Shown here piece by piece: positions 33,590 to 44,103 of a stretch of DNA of 64,000 nucleotides (position 1 is the first letter of the stretch; each line of letters starts with the position of its first letter). The notes beneath the pieces are model-generated. The model had not been told where the DNA came from and made no database searches. It worked only from the letters and a program-made list of their open reading frames with translations. The position numbers and the translations under genes are program-made. Origin of the DNA: Acanthococcus lagerstroemiae (lineage: Eukaryota; Arthropoda; Insecta; Hemiptera; Eriococcidae). The stretch spans positions 32,503,214-32,567,213 of the forward strand of contig CM063110.1 in the NCBI GenBank assembly GCA_031841125.1. Reading direction: 5' to 3'.

Positions 33590-33719
33590 CAGCGGCGCAG
33601 CCAGAAGGATCTGCTTTGTGATCTCGACAAATATAGTGCTTTCTCTCATTTTAGCCCCCCAAATTTTTAGTGAAGACCATCCCCCCCCCCTGAACACTAC
33701 TAGACTGGCTACGCCAGTG
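33590..33719. mobile_element. hAT-like MITE, degenerate, 130 bp
   Basis: The left end cagcggcgcagccag pairs imperfectly with the right end ctggctacgccagtg. Flanks atccgtac (33582-33589) and aaccgtat (33720-33727) agree at six of eight positions, consistent with an aged 8-bp target duplication. Probably an older relative of the elements at 12731 and 32657. Confidence 0.65.
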
Positions 33720-33727
33720 AACCGTAT

Positions 33728-36090
33728 TACCGAATTTCTTACCAGAAATTTCGTGGGCAAGTTTTCATTGCTATCAATAAAAACGATAATTACCATCTTT
33801 AGTAGATATTTCATAACTTTGCGCTCTTGGATGTTAAAATTATTCTCGGAATCGCGCTAACCGTGTTGAATAACTGAACTAAAATTCGCAATAAACCAAC
33901 TTTTCATCGTCATTCGACTATGAAACTTTTCGTAGCTCGTAACTCCGTATTAGTGAAATATATCTCGTAAGAATTCTATTAAAAATGAGCGTAACAGATT
34001 TCGATTCGTCATTTTCAACCGGACGAACTAGACGGTGGGAAACGAAGGCAAGCTATAACTTCGAAGAAACTGATCTGAACGTCCGTCCCCCGCCCACCAC
34101 GGCAACGTCCACTGCTCGACATTTGCATTTACATTTAAAAAGTCACCGTAAAATAAAACCAGTTCCGAGATTGAAAAACGTAAGCTTCCGACGACAAGGA
34201 GAAAACGGCAACCGAAAGGTACCGAAGGAGTGGAATTGAAAAGAAGATTTCAAACTCGAAAGCGAACTTTCGGAAATGTGCAAAAGATAACATTAGATAT
34301 ATAGGAGTTCTATTTACAACCGCCGACTGAGCAGTAATTAACAAAGTTCACTGTTACCGCCGCCTCCACCTGCTCCGTCGCCGCGTCTAAAAAGCCCTTT
34401 TCGCCGTAGCATCCGTCAACCCCCTTTTGTAGAGTGAACAACGGTTATTAATACTCGACTGAGCTCCCTCTATCCCGCACTTTCAATATAAATAGTTTCA
34501 CATGATTTATGACAATGCTGTTTCAACTAATCGTATATTGTTTGCCACTTTGGACCACGGCGCAGCACCGCTCATTTTGGCCTCCCTCGCAATCGAACGC
34601 ACGGATTCCTTAAACTTTCCGCCATCTGCACCGCCCAGCCGAAACTAACACTTAAGTGCGGCGGTCTTTTCTGCAGCGAACAGTCATGCAGCGGAGACTA
34701 CATGCCGAATGGAAACACGAGCTTTAATTAATATTTGCGATAACTTTCGATTACGAGTATTGGCGAACTTTCGGTTTCTTTACATCGAACATATACTGCT
34801 GCTGCTGACCGAACGAATCTACCATTGTTCAGAGGAGCCCAACTTTAGGTGTTCCACCTCCAGCCAACCGGCACGGGACTCCTTATTTCGAAATTACCGT
34901 CGGCGGAACAATTAAAAGCCGATATCCGTTTTCTATTGCGCGAGTGAAATGCAGGAGGGGCGGGAAGTTGTCAGATTCCAAATCTAAGGGGTAGCGATAG
35001 GCAGCCGTTCGACATTGTTTATACAGTCGATATGGTGCGCGGCGCGGGAATCCATACACAGTCGACGATTATGAAGAGGTAATTGACAACTGGCTGTACA
35101 AACAATCACCGCACATCACCTGGGGTCCCACCCAAAAGTATACATGTACATCGCTGGAAACACAAAATTTGTCATTTGGGCGGACACCGCTCGTTACCCG
35201 CGGTTTGTAGAAGCTTTCGCCGTTCGCTCGTACACATTAAATTGTGACAGGCACACGTCATAATAATTTTAGTGCTCGATGAAGCAACTCTCGTGTTGAA
35301 TGCCCGATATGACTATTAGTCCAGGCAAACGATAAATGTTTTATAACGTAATAAATAGTAATCAATAATGAATTTTGGTTCGTACTATGGTTGTGACAGG
35401 CTTTCTGAAATAAAAGGTTTACTCCATCTCCCTTGCTCCAAGACCTTGTTACCTCTGGCAGGAAGATGCACGACAATTTAATGAAGAGCAACGCAGATAT
35501 TATTATACCTCACGAAGGTCATTAGACTCGTTTTTTATATCATTATGACTCTTATATGAAAATCGAGTTACCTCAGGTGGAAATGTGGGCTGGTGGAGAG
35601 GAGCAATATTGAATTCACTCTTCACATTAGTTTGACCCTAATGTGAAAATTACGGCACTTTCGCAGAGGGAACTGAATAGTAAAGATATCAATGATTGAA
35701 GCATGGACTCTCTGGTCTTGAAATCGTGGAACTTTTTATAGATAGGTAATCCCATGAAGAATTGGCTGTCTTAATTCGCGTTTGGACGATCAAGAGTCGC
35801 TCTCTCGCGGCCTAATAAAATACGGCGTGCTGATTGGTGTATTTGGATGAAAAAATGATCAGTGACAAAAGTGTTCTGAAAAAAAAAAAAAAAAAGTTGG
35901 GCTCATTTGAAAGGAAATGATAAGAGCTGACACTTTCTCTTCAGTTTTCCATAAAAAACAATACTGCAGTTGCTAGAGCTCATTTCAGTTGTACACGTTT
36001 TTATGGTAAAAATACCCTGATCATCTTTTCATCAACGGCACTAGCGCACCTGCAGAAGTGTCCAAACACCAATAGCGTCGATAAAAATGA
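33728..36090. other. Non-coding stretch upstream of the BEL/Pao element
   Basis: No gene recognised. The 84-residue frame 33985-34239 begins with a plausible ATG but has no known domain. GC content rises locally at about 34330-35060. An A run of about 18 lies at 35878-35895. Confidence 0.5.
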
Positions 36091-36095
36091 CAAAG
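36091..36095. repeat. 5-bp target site duplication, left (caaag)
   Basis: Direct repeat caaag immediately outside the 5' LTR; the same five bases follow the 3' LTR at 42109-42113. Confidence 0.9.
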
Positions 36096-36290
36096 TGTAT
36101 GCACCTTAACAGTGCCTGATAAAACGCAGTTGTCCGAGTTATTATCGTAATTGTTACATTCACGTTTTAATCTGCAGGTTTTTTCTGCGCAGCCTGTACT
36201 AGCGTCGATGTCATGAATTTGTTGTATAGAAACAGTATATACGAGTAAATCCGTAAAGAATGAGTTGGGTGTATATTTTTGTTCCCAACA
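36096..36290 (+). repeat. 5' LTR of the BEL/Pao element
   Basis: Begins tgtatgcacc and ends gttcccaaca; it matches the 3' LTR at every base I compared. Short for this superfamily. No clear TATA box was seen. It should hold the promoter and polyadenylation signals. Confidence 0.95.
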
Positions 36291-36293
36291 TGT

Positions 36294-36310
36294 CTCTACC
36301 AACTGAGCTA
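36294..36310 (+). promoter_or_regulatory. Putative primer-binding site complementary to a tRNA D-arm
   Basis: Three bases after the 5' LTR the sequence reads ctctaccaactgagcta. Its reverse complement, tagctcagttggtagag, is the classic D-arm and A-box sequence of several eukaryotic tRNAs (tRNA-Tyr and tRNA-Lys types have this form). A usual primer site begins TGG and pairs with a tRNA 3' end; that is not seen here. An internal tRNA segment used as primer is known for Drosophila copia. Use here is inferred from position and complementarity. Confidence 0.55.
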
Positions 36311-36438
36311 TTTTAAAAAGTCGAATCGCGTTTTTCGGACGCCTGTGAACATGAAATTTAGCGTTCATTACGTAATTTGAGCAGTGTGGCCATCGTATTC
36401 GTGTGCATTTAGGCCTGTTTTAGCGTGAATTGTTAGCA

Positions 36439-39400
36439 ATGAACAACCAAAACGAGAATGTGGATGCTCCAGTCAGCGATCCAACCAAAGCTCCCGAATA
36501 CCAAGCGCTAGCACGTAAGTTTCGAGCCAGAATTCGTAATATGAATAAGCTAGTGGAGGAGATGAAAGAAGCAGCCAAGACGAATCCTGAGCTGGAAATT
36601 TATGAAGTCAGGCTGGAAAGCATGAAAAACGAAGAAAGGGAAATGAATGTGATAGCAGACCAAATGATGGATTTCGAGCTGACTGAAGTGCAGCAGGATG
36701 CCGTATCGAACGAGGTGTACAAAGCGGGTGAAGTATTAAGGAGCTGGGATACCAAAATTCGAGTTCGCCGAAGAGAACGTCAAGAACGTGTTAGCCGAGA
36801 CTCTCTAGTCAATAATAGCGTGTTGAATAATTCTAGCGGCATTAACGGTAATGTGAACGATAAGGTAAAGTTAAAGAGAATTTCGCCCCCGTCCTTTGAC
36901 GGTGAGCCTAAGCATTTTTTGTCCTTTAAAGCGATGTATTTGAATCTTATTCACAATGATGAATTTTTGAGTAACGTACAAAAGCTTCATTATTTGAAAG
37001 AAAGCTTAACGGGTAAAGTAGCGCATTTTTTAGACGACTTAGCATTGTGTAACGAGTCTTATTCTGTAGCGTGGCAGCGAGTATTAGAAAAATATGATGA
37101 CAAATGTAAAATCATTAAAGCACATTTCGAGTCTCTGTTCGCAGTTAAGCCAGTCAAAAATGAAGCTGGAGTCCCGGAGATGTACGACGCGTTTGAGGGA
37201 GCACTGCGGAACTTGGAGGCGTGTGGAGAGCAGCCTAAGAACTGGTCTTCTATTCTGGCGTTTATGCTGTATAGCAATTTGGATTCCCGTACTCGTCGTG
37301 GTTTCAAAGAGTACCTTAGTCGTAAGTATGAGGAAGGCAGAGATTTTAATAAAGCGTTTTTTGCCTATAGCGATGTCTCAGGGTTTTTAAAGCAGCACGT
37401 TAAGATCATTGAAGAGACCAAAGGCGATCGAGCTGAAGAAAAGAGCAGACCTGTGGAAAAAACAAAGCTAAAGGATAGTCTTAAACCTATAGCCGACCAC
37501 AAGCAGATTTCATTTGCAGCCGAAGCTAAGCCTCGAGCCGAACAAGATAGGGGCTGTATAGCCTGTGATAAGAACCATTTACTGATTGAATGCGAGCAGT
37601 ACAAGGCTTTGACCCCTTCTCAGCGTTATGAATTGGTGCGAAAGGCAAATCGATGTGCAAATTGCTTAGGAACTCGACATTTTGCCAAGAATTGCAAGAA
37701 AGCTGGAAGATGTAAGAGCTGTAATGGGAAGCACCACTACACTCTGCACTTTGAGAAAAGCTCAGAAAGCGAAGAGGCAAAAGGCGATGAATCAACCGGC
37801 GTAACTGGGAGCCTCCTAGCAGTGTCATCATCCTCAGATGCTACAGTAGCAGCCTCCAGCGTCCTGAATGAATTTGTGCCATTGCCGTCAGCTGTGGTGA
37901 ATGTGAAATGCGGTAACGTTGTCGGTAAGGCGAGAGTTTTACTAGATAGCTGTTCTCAAGCGACTCTAATCTCGGAGGAGTATGTGCGAAAATTCAAGCT
38001 GCTTACAAATAAGAAACCATGGGTCAGCTTTGTCCGAGGTGTTGGAGGAATTCTAACAGAGAAGCAGTACGAATGTCAACTTGAATTGGGCTCTCGATTC
38101 AACGGATTCCAGATTGCAGTTGTTGCCGAGGTAGTGCCGCAAAATGCGCTTCCATATTCAATAAACAGTCGGATCAGCGAACGCTCGGTGGAGAGGCTGA
38201 AAAAATTAAATTTAGCCGATCCTGCATTCTATTCAGCGAAACCAGTGATTCCGAAGATTGATATGATAATCGGTTCGGAATACTACGAGCAGTGCCAAAA
38301 TAGTGAAGTTGTATTTTTCGAAGATGGATTAATTGCCAAGAACTCCAAATTTGGTTGGACTCTGAGCGGAAGAGCAGTGGTCGAAGTTAGTCACTCAGCA
38401 AGCATTTGCGAAGTCCAGTGCAATCTTGCTATAGAGGAGCAGATTGAACAATTTTGGCGACTGGAGGAGGCAGCTGAACCGATCAAATCCGATTTGAGTG
38501 AAATGAACGACCATTTTTTGAGAACATGCAAGCGGCTCAGAGATGGAAGATTCGAAGTGCGACTTCCTTTCAGACCTGAAGTGCGATTAGAGAATAATCG
38601 AAGGCAAGCTCTAGCGCAGTTCAAGCGGCATGAAGCGAGGCAACCCGGGCAAGAACGCGAGATGTACCGAGAATTCATGCGAGAATATGAAAGGTTAAAT
38701 CATATGTCGCTAACATTGTCTCAAAAGAAAGACAGGTATTACATCCCTCACCGCGCCGTTCTTCGTCCTATGAGCACTTCTACTAAGTTACGCGTCGTGT
38801 TCAACGCCTCTTCAAAAACTCCTACTGGCTTTGCGCTTAATGATGCTTTGTACACCGGACCTTCGGTGCAACCTGATTTGTTGGACATATTAGTGAGGTT
38901 CCGTACTAATAATGTTGCTTTTTCAGGGGACATTGAAAAAATGTATCGATGCATATCAGTGGCTCCCGAGGATCGAAAATTCCAAACGATATTGTGGCGC
39001 GAAAATCCAGAAGAGTGCATGAAGGAGTTTGAACTTAACACGGTAACATACGGCACAGCTCCGGCAGCATTCTTAGCTACCAAATGTTTGGAAATGTTGG
39101 CAGAAAGCGTGAAAAACAAGAATCCTGAAGTGTATCAGGCAATTGTAAGCTGTTTCTACATGGATGATTTTTTAGGAGGAGCAGGAGACGTGCCGGCAGC
39201 AATTCGATTACAGAGGAGCGTGCATGATATCTTAAAAAGCGCGAACTTTCTACTTAGGAAGTATCAGTCCAACAGCGTGGATTTTTTAGCGAAGATGGAA
39301 CAAAACTTGATTGAAACGAAACGTAATCGACGTCTGAATGGAAAGGAGTCCACTTCCATTCTTGGTTTGATTTGGTGTAGCGAGCTGGATTGCTTCGGCA

Positions 39401-41688
39401 TCGAAATCCCCGAAACTTCAGAAGTGGACAAAGCCATCACGAAACGCCAAGTGTTGTCCAGAGTGGCGAAGATCTTTGACCCTTTGGGCTTCTTAGCGCC
39501 TGTTACGGTCAAAGGAAAGATGATCATGCAGGCACTATGGAAACTAAAGCAGAACTGGGATGAGCGGGTGCCAGAAAATTTAGCAGCAGAATTTGAAGAA
39601 TTTCAGCGTAGTTTAATGGTGGCAAAAGGTTTTTCGGTACCCCGCAAGTATGTCAGAAATTTTGATTCTAATTTAGTCACGTTAATTGGCTTTTGTGATG
39701 CCTCAGAAAAGGCTTGCGCAGCGGTTGTCTATGCGGTGAATTACAACGACGAAATTCCTAACCCAGTCCTTGTAGGTGCAAAAACAAGAGTTGCTCCATT
39801 AAAGGCAACGTCGATACCAAAGTTAGAACTGATGGCGGCGGAGTTATTGGGAAAATTTGTGGTGCGTATCGGCGGTATACTCGACATAAATAGAAGTTCG
39901 ATGAGACTGTTCTCGGATTCTAGGGTTGTACTGGCATGGATTTCACGTCCTGAAAGACATTGGAAGCCCTTTGTCAAGAATCGCGTCAATAAAATTGTCA
40001 ATGAGCTTGGTTTGTCCAAGAATAACTGGAGCTACGTCAACACAAAACATAATCCAGCCGATTTGCCTTCTAGGTCAGTAAACGGGTCTACGTTTTTAGC
40101 GTCGGCTTTGTGGAAGAATGGACCAGCCTTCCTTCGCGAAAAACCGCCAGTTTTCGAACACTTGGAAATCAATGATGATGTGACGGAAGAATTAGCAAAG
40201 CTGAAGGATGCATCTTGCAGCGTTCAGACAGTCGATAGCAGTTTTCTGGAGAAATTTTCAGATCTTCACAAACTGAAGCGTGTGACGGCGTACATCAACC
40301 GGTTTCTGAGTAAAAACAGAGACTATCGTGGTAGGCAATTATCTACTGAAGAGTTATCTGAAGCCTTTCTTTCTATTATTCGTTGCGTACAGATGTCCTT
40401 CTATTTTGTTGACTATTTGCGATTATCTAAAGGTGGGTCTGTTAAAAAAAGCAGTGTTTTATTTTCTCTTTGTCCCTTTTTAGACGAACAAAAAATACTG
40501 CGTTCCTCCACCCGCCTCTCCAATGCTCCGGGTGTGGCCTGCGAACGTAAGTATCCGGCACTAATTCCTGTAAAATGTTGGTTAACTGAAATATTGATTC
40601 TCAATGTGCATTTAGATTATTATCACGCAGGTAAAAGTTTTGTAATCTCCTTTCTCAATGCCAGATTCAAGTTTACAGGAAATTTGCGAAACAAAGTAAA
40701 GTTCATTTTACGCGGATGTGTTACTTGTAAGCGATTCTTTTCTAGGCAGGAAAACCAACGTATGGCTGATTTACCCGCATTTCGAGTCACTCCTACCTAT
40801 CCCTTTGCCAGTGTGGGAGTCGATTTTTGCGGTCCGTTTGAAACAAAGTGTATTCGCCATCGAACAGTTAAGTACTACAAAACGTATGCTGCCGTCTTTG
40901 TGTGTCTTGTTACGCGCGCTCTACATTTGGAACTTGTGAGTTCAGTATCAACAGAAGATTTTTTAGCGACTTTTCAACGATTCTGTGGCCGCAGAGGGGT
41001 TCCAAGTTTAGTATGGTCGGACAATGGCACCAATTTTACCGGAGCCAGGAATTTCCTTCAGTTGGACGAAAATGGTGTTCGAAATTTTGCTGCCAAACAG
41101 AACGTGAAGTGGAATTTTATTCCCCCGGGTACACCCCACCGGGGTGGTATATGGGAAAGCGGGGTGAGATCAGCAAAGCACCATTTGGTGGCCGTGTTAA
41201 AGGGTCACGTAGTAACATTCGAGGAATTATCAACGTATCTGGTCAGGATCGAGGGAATGCTGAATTCACGACCGTTTTGTAGAAATAGCTATGATGGTTG
41301 GCTAACCCCTGCACATTTTCTCGTGGGTCGACGACTGGATGAAGTCGTCATTCTCGAACGTAGCAAGGGAGTTCGACTGTCAGCCAGATTCGAAGAAATG
41401 GAAAAACGCGTAAAGTCCTTCTGGACCATTTGGTCAAAGGATTTTCTTAACTCAATCAGTCAGCGAAATAAATGGTTCAAAGTGAAGCCTAACTTACGCG
41501 AAGGCCAAGTCGTGCTCGTGCGAAAGGAGCAAACTAAACCGGCGGAATGGCCTTTAGGCCGAATAATTTCGATTTTTCCGGACAAGGATGGAGTAGCTAG
41601 AACTTATCAAATCAGACTGGCTAGTGGGAAGGAAGTGACTCGGCCAAGGAATTTAGTGACGCCACTCATCGATGAAGAAAAGCTTTAA
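36439..41688 (+). CDS. BEL/Pao Gag-Pol polyprotein, 1749 aa, intact
   Basis: Polyprotein for particle formation, reverse transcription and integration. Residue numbers are counted from ATG 36439; an upstream in-frame TTG at 36430 is an unlikely eukaryotic start. About 145-290 is the Gag-like DUF1759 region. A CCHC knuckle (C406, C409, H414, C419) and a second C-x2-C...H...H cluster (C425, C428) follow. The aspartic protease has LLDSCSQ with catalytic D503; the usual glycine after DS is a cysteine. The reverse transcriptase has D831 and YMDD at 907-910. A peptidase A17-like segment (about 965-1075) leads into RNase H (D1087, E1130, D1160). Integrase has an HHCC zinc domain (H1391, H1396, C1427, C1430) and a DDE core (D1462, D1528, E1573). 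DUF5641 closes it at about 1660-1740. No stop, frameshift or missing catalytic residue was seen. Domain order is that of BEL/Pao, not Ty3/gypsy. Confidence 0.96.
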   Translation: MNNQNENVDAPVSDPTKAPEYQALARKFRARIRNMNKLVEEMKEAAKTNPELEIYEVRLESMKNEEREMNVIADQMMDFELTEVQQDAVSNEVYKAGEVLRSWDTKIRVRRRERQERVSRDSLVNNSVLNNSSGINGNVNDKVKLKRISPPSFDGEPKHFLSFKAMYLNLIHNDEFLSNVQKLHYLKESLTGKVAHFLDDLALCNESYSVAWQRVLEKYDDKCKIIKAHFESLFAVKPVKNEAGVPEMYDAFEGALRNLEACGEQPKNWSSILAFMLYSNLDSRTRRGFKEYLSRKYEEGRDFNKAFFAYSDVSGFLKQHVKIIEETKGDRAEEKSRPVEKTKLKDSLKPIADHKQISFAAEAKPRAEQDRGCIACDKNHLLIECEQYKALTPSQRYELVRKANRCANCLGTRHFAKNCKKAGRCKSCNGKHHYTLHFEKSSESEEAKGDESTGVTGSLLAVSSSSDATVAASSVLNEFVPLPSAVVNVKCGNVVGKARVLLDSCSQATLISEEYVRKFKLLTNKKPWVSFVRGVGGILTEKQYECQLELGSRFNGFQIAVVAEVVPQNALPYSINSRISERSVERLKKLNLADPAFYSAKPVIPKIDMIIGSEYYEQCQNSEVVFFEDGLIAKNSKFGWTLSGRAVVEVSHSASICEVQCNLAIEEQIEQFWRLEEAAEPIKSDLSEMNDHFLRTCKRLRDGRFEVRLPFRPEVRLENNRRQALAQFKRHEARQPGQEREMYREFMREYERLNHMSLTLSQKKDRYYIPHRAVLRPMSTSTKLRVVFNASSKTPTGFALNDALYTGPSVQPDLLDILVRFRTNNVAFSGDIEKMYRCISVAPEDRKFQTILWRENPEECMKEFELNTVTYGTAPAAFLATKCLEMLAESVKNKNPEVYQAIVSCFYMDDFLGGAGDVPAAIRLQRSVHDILKSANFLLRKYQSNSVDFLAKMEQNLIETKRNRRLNGKESTSILGLIWCSELDCFGIEIPETSEVDKAITKRQVLSRVAKIFDPLGFLAPVTVKGKMIMQALWKLKQNWDERVPENLAAEFEEFQRSLMVAKGFSVPRKYVRNFDSNLVTLIGFCDASEKACAAVVYAVNYNDEIPNPVLVGAKTRVAPLKATSIPKLELMAAELLGKFVVRIGGILDINRSSMRLFSDSRVVLAWISRPERHWKPFVKNRVNKIVNELGLSKNNWSYVNTKHNPADLPSRSVNGSTFLASALWKNGPAFLREKPPVFEHLEINDDVTEELAKLKDASCSVQTVDSSFLEKFSDLHKLKRVTAYINRFLSKNRDYRGRQLSTEELSEAFLSIIRCVQMSFYFVDYLRLSKGGSVKKSSVLFSLCPFLDEQKILRSSTRLSNAPGVACERKYPALIPVKCWLTEILILNVHLDYYHAGKSFVISFLNARFKFTGNLRNKVKFILRGCVTCKRFFSRQENQRMADLPAFRVTPTYPFASVGVDFCGPFETKCIRHRTVKYYKTYAAVFVCLVTRALHLELVSSVSTEDFLATFQRFCGRRGVPSLVWSDNGTNFTGARNFLQLDENGVRNFAAKQNVKWNFIPPGTPHRGGIWESGVRSAKHHLVAVLKGHVVTFEELSTYLVRIEGMLNSRPFCRNSYDGWLTPAHFLVGRRLDEVVILERSKGVRLSARFEEMEKRVKSFWTIWSKDFLNSISQRNKWFKVKPNLREGQVVLVRKEQTKPAEWPLGRIISIFPDKDGVARTYQIRLASGKEVTRPRNLVTPLIDEEKL

Positions 41689-41913
41689 TTGTCTAATTTG
41701 TTTTGCTTGTGCATGTTGAATTAACTGTTTAATTTGTTGTTGTCCTTTTTTTTCCAAAAAAAAAAAATTTTGTGTGTTCGTTATCGTCTACGTGAATTAT
41801 GTGCGCTTTTTTCACATGTTATTTTATGGAATTTTTTTTTGTGATTTAGCGCGTAATTGTCATTTATCAATTTTTTAATTAATATGTCGCAAAATTTCTT
41901 GTGGTGGAAATTT
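41689..41913 (+). other. 3' untranslated part of the BEL/Pao element
   Basis: 225 bp between the Pol stop and the 3' LTR, with an A run near 41756-41767. The nearest polypurine-like stretch is gtggtggaaa at 41901-41910, three T bases short of the LTR. It is a weak candidate for the plus-strand primer. No envelope frame. Confidence 0.5.
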
Positions 41914-42108
41914 TGTATGCACCTTAACAGTGCCTGATAAAACGCAGTTGTCCGAGTTATTATCGTAATTGTTACATTCACGTTTTAATCTGCAGGTTTT
42001 TTCTGCGCAGCCTGTACTAGCGTCGATGTCATGAATTTGTTGTATAGAAACAGTATATACGAGTAAATCCGTAAAGAATGAGTTGGGTGTATATTTTTGT
42101 TCCCAACA
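41914..42108 (+). repeat. 3' LTR of the BEL/Pao element
   Basis: A base-for-base match to the 5' LTR at 36096-36290, followed directly by the target duplication caaag at 42109-42113. Confidence 0.95.
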
Positions 42109-42536
42109 CAAAGGCTCTCAGCATACCAACGAAAATGTTAATATAACACTTGCGGATGACTGTATGATTTTCAGGGTCAGCCTAGCCGAGCCTATTGTAA
42201 TCACTTTTTCTCTTCGTTTTTTTTTCCTTCAGTAGTGCTCACTGATCTTGATCTTCATTACCTGTGCAAGCTTCGTTTTCAATGTACAAAGCCCAAGATA
42301 TAAAATAATTTCGATTTTATTCTTATTCTTTAGTTATTGCACTGTTATTGTTGAGAAGTGGAGTACTGCGCCCGTTGGAAAGGATTTTGAAAATTGAGGA
42401 AACTCTTCACTGGATTTGGAAGAGGTAAGTTACTCTGCTTGCTAGCGTATAAAATGGATGCTCAGTTAGATAATTGTACAATAAATTCGTTCGAATCGAG
42501 CCAAGTAGAACATATGTCCAGTAGGAATTCGTTTTA

Positions 42537-42729
42537 TAGGGCTTTTCCAGTACTCCATACTGCATACTTATTCGCCTGCCATGTTATCAAACCTTCTCAA
42601 AAAATTCTGATCTCCGGCGTTTTCAAGTATCCGGTCCATTTCGCCCATCAAATTCTGTTATCATACACTACCAACTAGATAACAGGGCAGGCAAATAAGT
42701 ATGCAATATGGAGTACTGGAAAAGCCCTA
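42537..42729. mobile_element. MITE with about 50-bp terminal inverted repeats
   Basis: From 42539 the left arm begins gggcttttccagtactcca and is matched by the right arm ending tggagtactggaaaagccc. Over 50 bp I count three mismatches. The arms end at gttatc/gataac and enclose about 90 bp of unrelated sequence. The exact target duplication is ambiguous because the flanks are TA-rich. No coding capacity. Confidence 0.82.
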
Positions 42730-43033
42730 TTAGGAGTACATTCTTTTCGCAGTAGGGTTGTTGCATATTCGAGTGTACGAAATAGGATTTTCTTGCCTTC
42801 TCAGTGAATTCTCTAACCAATGATGTGTGTGAATTGTTCGTGAATTCTAATCAGATCTGGATCAAGTGAAATATGTTCCTCTGAGATATCTATTCCTGTG
42901 GTACTCTTACCTGTAAATTTTCCAAGGAATAATGGGATGTGAATATTATTAAGTCTCATAAATATATCTATTTCTGGGGTACTCTTATCAGTAAGGAATA
43001 ATTAGTGCATGTGAATAATGTCTCATAAATATA

Positions 43034-43333
43034 ATGAAAGAATTAATGCCTAATTTTGGTATTCTGTTTCAGGGTTTGAGCGATGAAGTCTTAGTGTTGT
43101 GGCTGTCATCTTCACCTGAGAACGGAACAACGGCGTTCCTCTCTATGGTGATTGTGGGAATATGCGATGCAGCAAATGAACTAACAGCATATGAACAAGT
43201 AGCAAATGAAGCAAATGAGCAAGTACCAAATGAACAATTAGCTAGTGAACAAGTACAAGATAAAACCTCACTACCTAATGTACAGAGAGTTTGTAAACAT
43301 AGAACGCCAGAAGCAAAATTGTATATATTATAA
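43034..43333 (+). pseudogene. Decayed coding segment of repeat U
   Basis: An open frame of 99 codons whose middle part is conserved with 60880-61020. In both, translation gives a LWLS/LWLF-like phrase, a TTAF motif, then VIVGICDAANE or VIVGMCNAANE, then NEQLASEQVQD. Conservation of these residues between diverged copies suggests it once encoded protein. The frame after 43333 continues past a stop with KHRTPEAKLYIL and further residues. I do not recognise the family. Confidence 0.5.
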
Positions 43334-43430
43334 GAAGCATTGAAGAGAAATACTACAATAGAGACTCCAAATTTATCAAGAAAAATGAGAAGAATTAAGG
43401 AGATATTAGGGTCAACCAATTAAAAAATGA

Positions 43431-44100
43431 CCTACAATTGTATGTGTATTCTTTAATCGTTCTATGTCAACGCTCAGTTACAAAGTTATCAGGAACAAAG
43501 GAACTAATGTACACATCCGATGTTCTCAAAACTGCATGCTCATTAACAAGTTTCGATAGTATTGGCAACCATCTTGGTTATGCCTGTTCAAACTGTAAAC
43601 TTTATTTGAATCAAAATAAAATTCTTCTTTTGTCTTTAGCGGAAAAACAATTTCCTAAGATGACACCTGAAATGGTTGAATTAAACAATATGGAAGATTA
43701 GAGGACCGTGTTCTAGCTCAACGAATCCATTTCATTCAAATTTGAGGGTTTTTTTTTGTTTTTTTGTAGACAGTTCCTTTACTTCAGAGAAAGTCGTTTA
43801 TTGATCTTTGCTGCGCGACTGCAGTCTGCAGCTTCGCAGTTTGAACCTTTGAACAGTAAAGAGACAGCCGACCCTCTTCGAGGAGCGAAGCTGCTTGTTA
43901 TTTTGTTAAAGCGTTATTAATAGAAAAAAAGGTACACTTACAGACCACCAAAACTTTTTGCTCAATAAATCAGCTCAACGTTAAGCGATTTTAATGAGCG
44001 ATATGTCAAAATGTGAGGCATATAGTCTAGTTTTATTGGGACGCGTCAGCAAAGTGGCTGACATCTGGTGGACAAATGCAGAAGCTACCGAAACGTGACA
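43431..44100. other. Non-coding stretch
   Basis: Contains an 87-codon frame (43438-43701) without a known domain. It may be a continuation of repeat U; copy 2 is not present far enough to compare. A T run lies near 43749-43765. Confidence 0.4.
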
Positions 44101-44103
44101 GAA

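Larger units (their letters stand above)
36096..42108 (+). mobile_element. Complete BEL/Pao LTR retrotransposon, 6013 bp
   Basis: Two 195-bp LTRs that are identical in this read (36096-36290 and 41914-42108) start with TG and end with CA. They enclose one intact Gag-Pol frame. The direct repeat caaag on both sides (36091-36095 and 42109-42113) is the 5-bp target duplication. There is no envelope frame between the Pol stop and the 3' LTR. Identical LTRs, a perfect duplication and an uninterrupted frame indicate a very recent, possibly active insertion. Confidence 0.97.
42180..43430 (+). repeat. Uncharacterised dispersed repeat U, copy 1
   Basis: It aligns in patches with 60393-61330. Shared words include gagcctattgtaatcac/gagcttattgcagtcac, cttgccttctca, gatcaagtgaaat, tattctgttt followed by a gag/cgatga block, and ttagctagtgaacaagtaca. 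A decayed coding segment (43034-43333) has a short in-frame repeat spelling variants of NEQVPNEQLASEQV. This copy has about five units against about two in copy 2. The MITE at 42537-42729 is inserted in it. The protein family is not recognised. Confidence 0.65.

Noticed and set aside
36430..36438. Upstream in-frame TTG as start of the BEL/Pao frame
   Set aside because: A eukaryotic mRNA would use the ATG at 36439, three codons later; nothing supports a TTG start.
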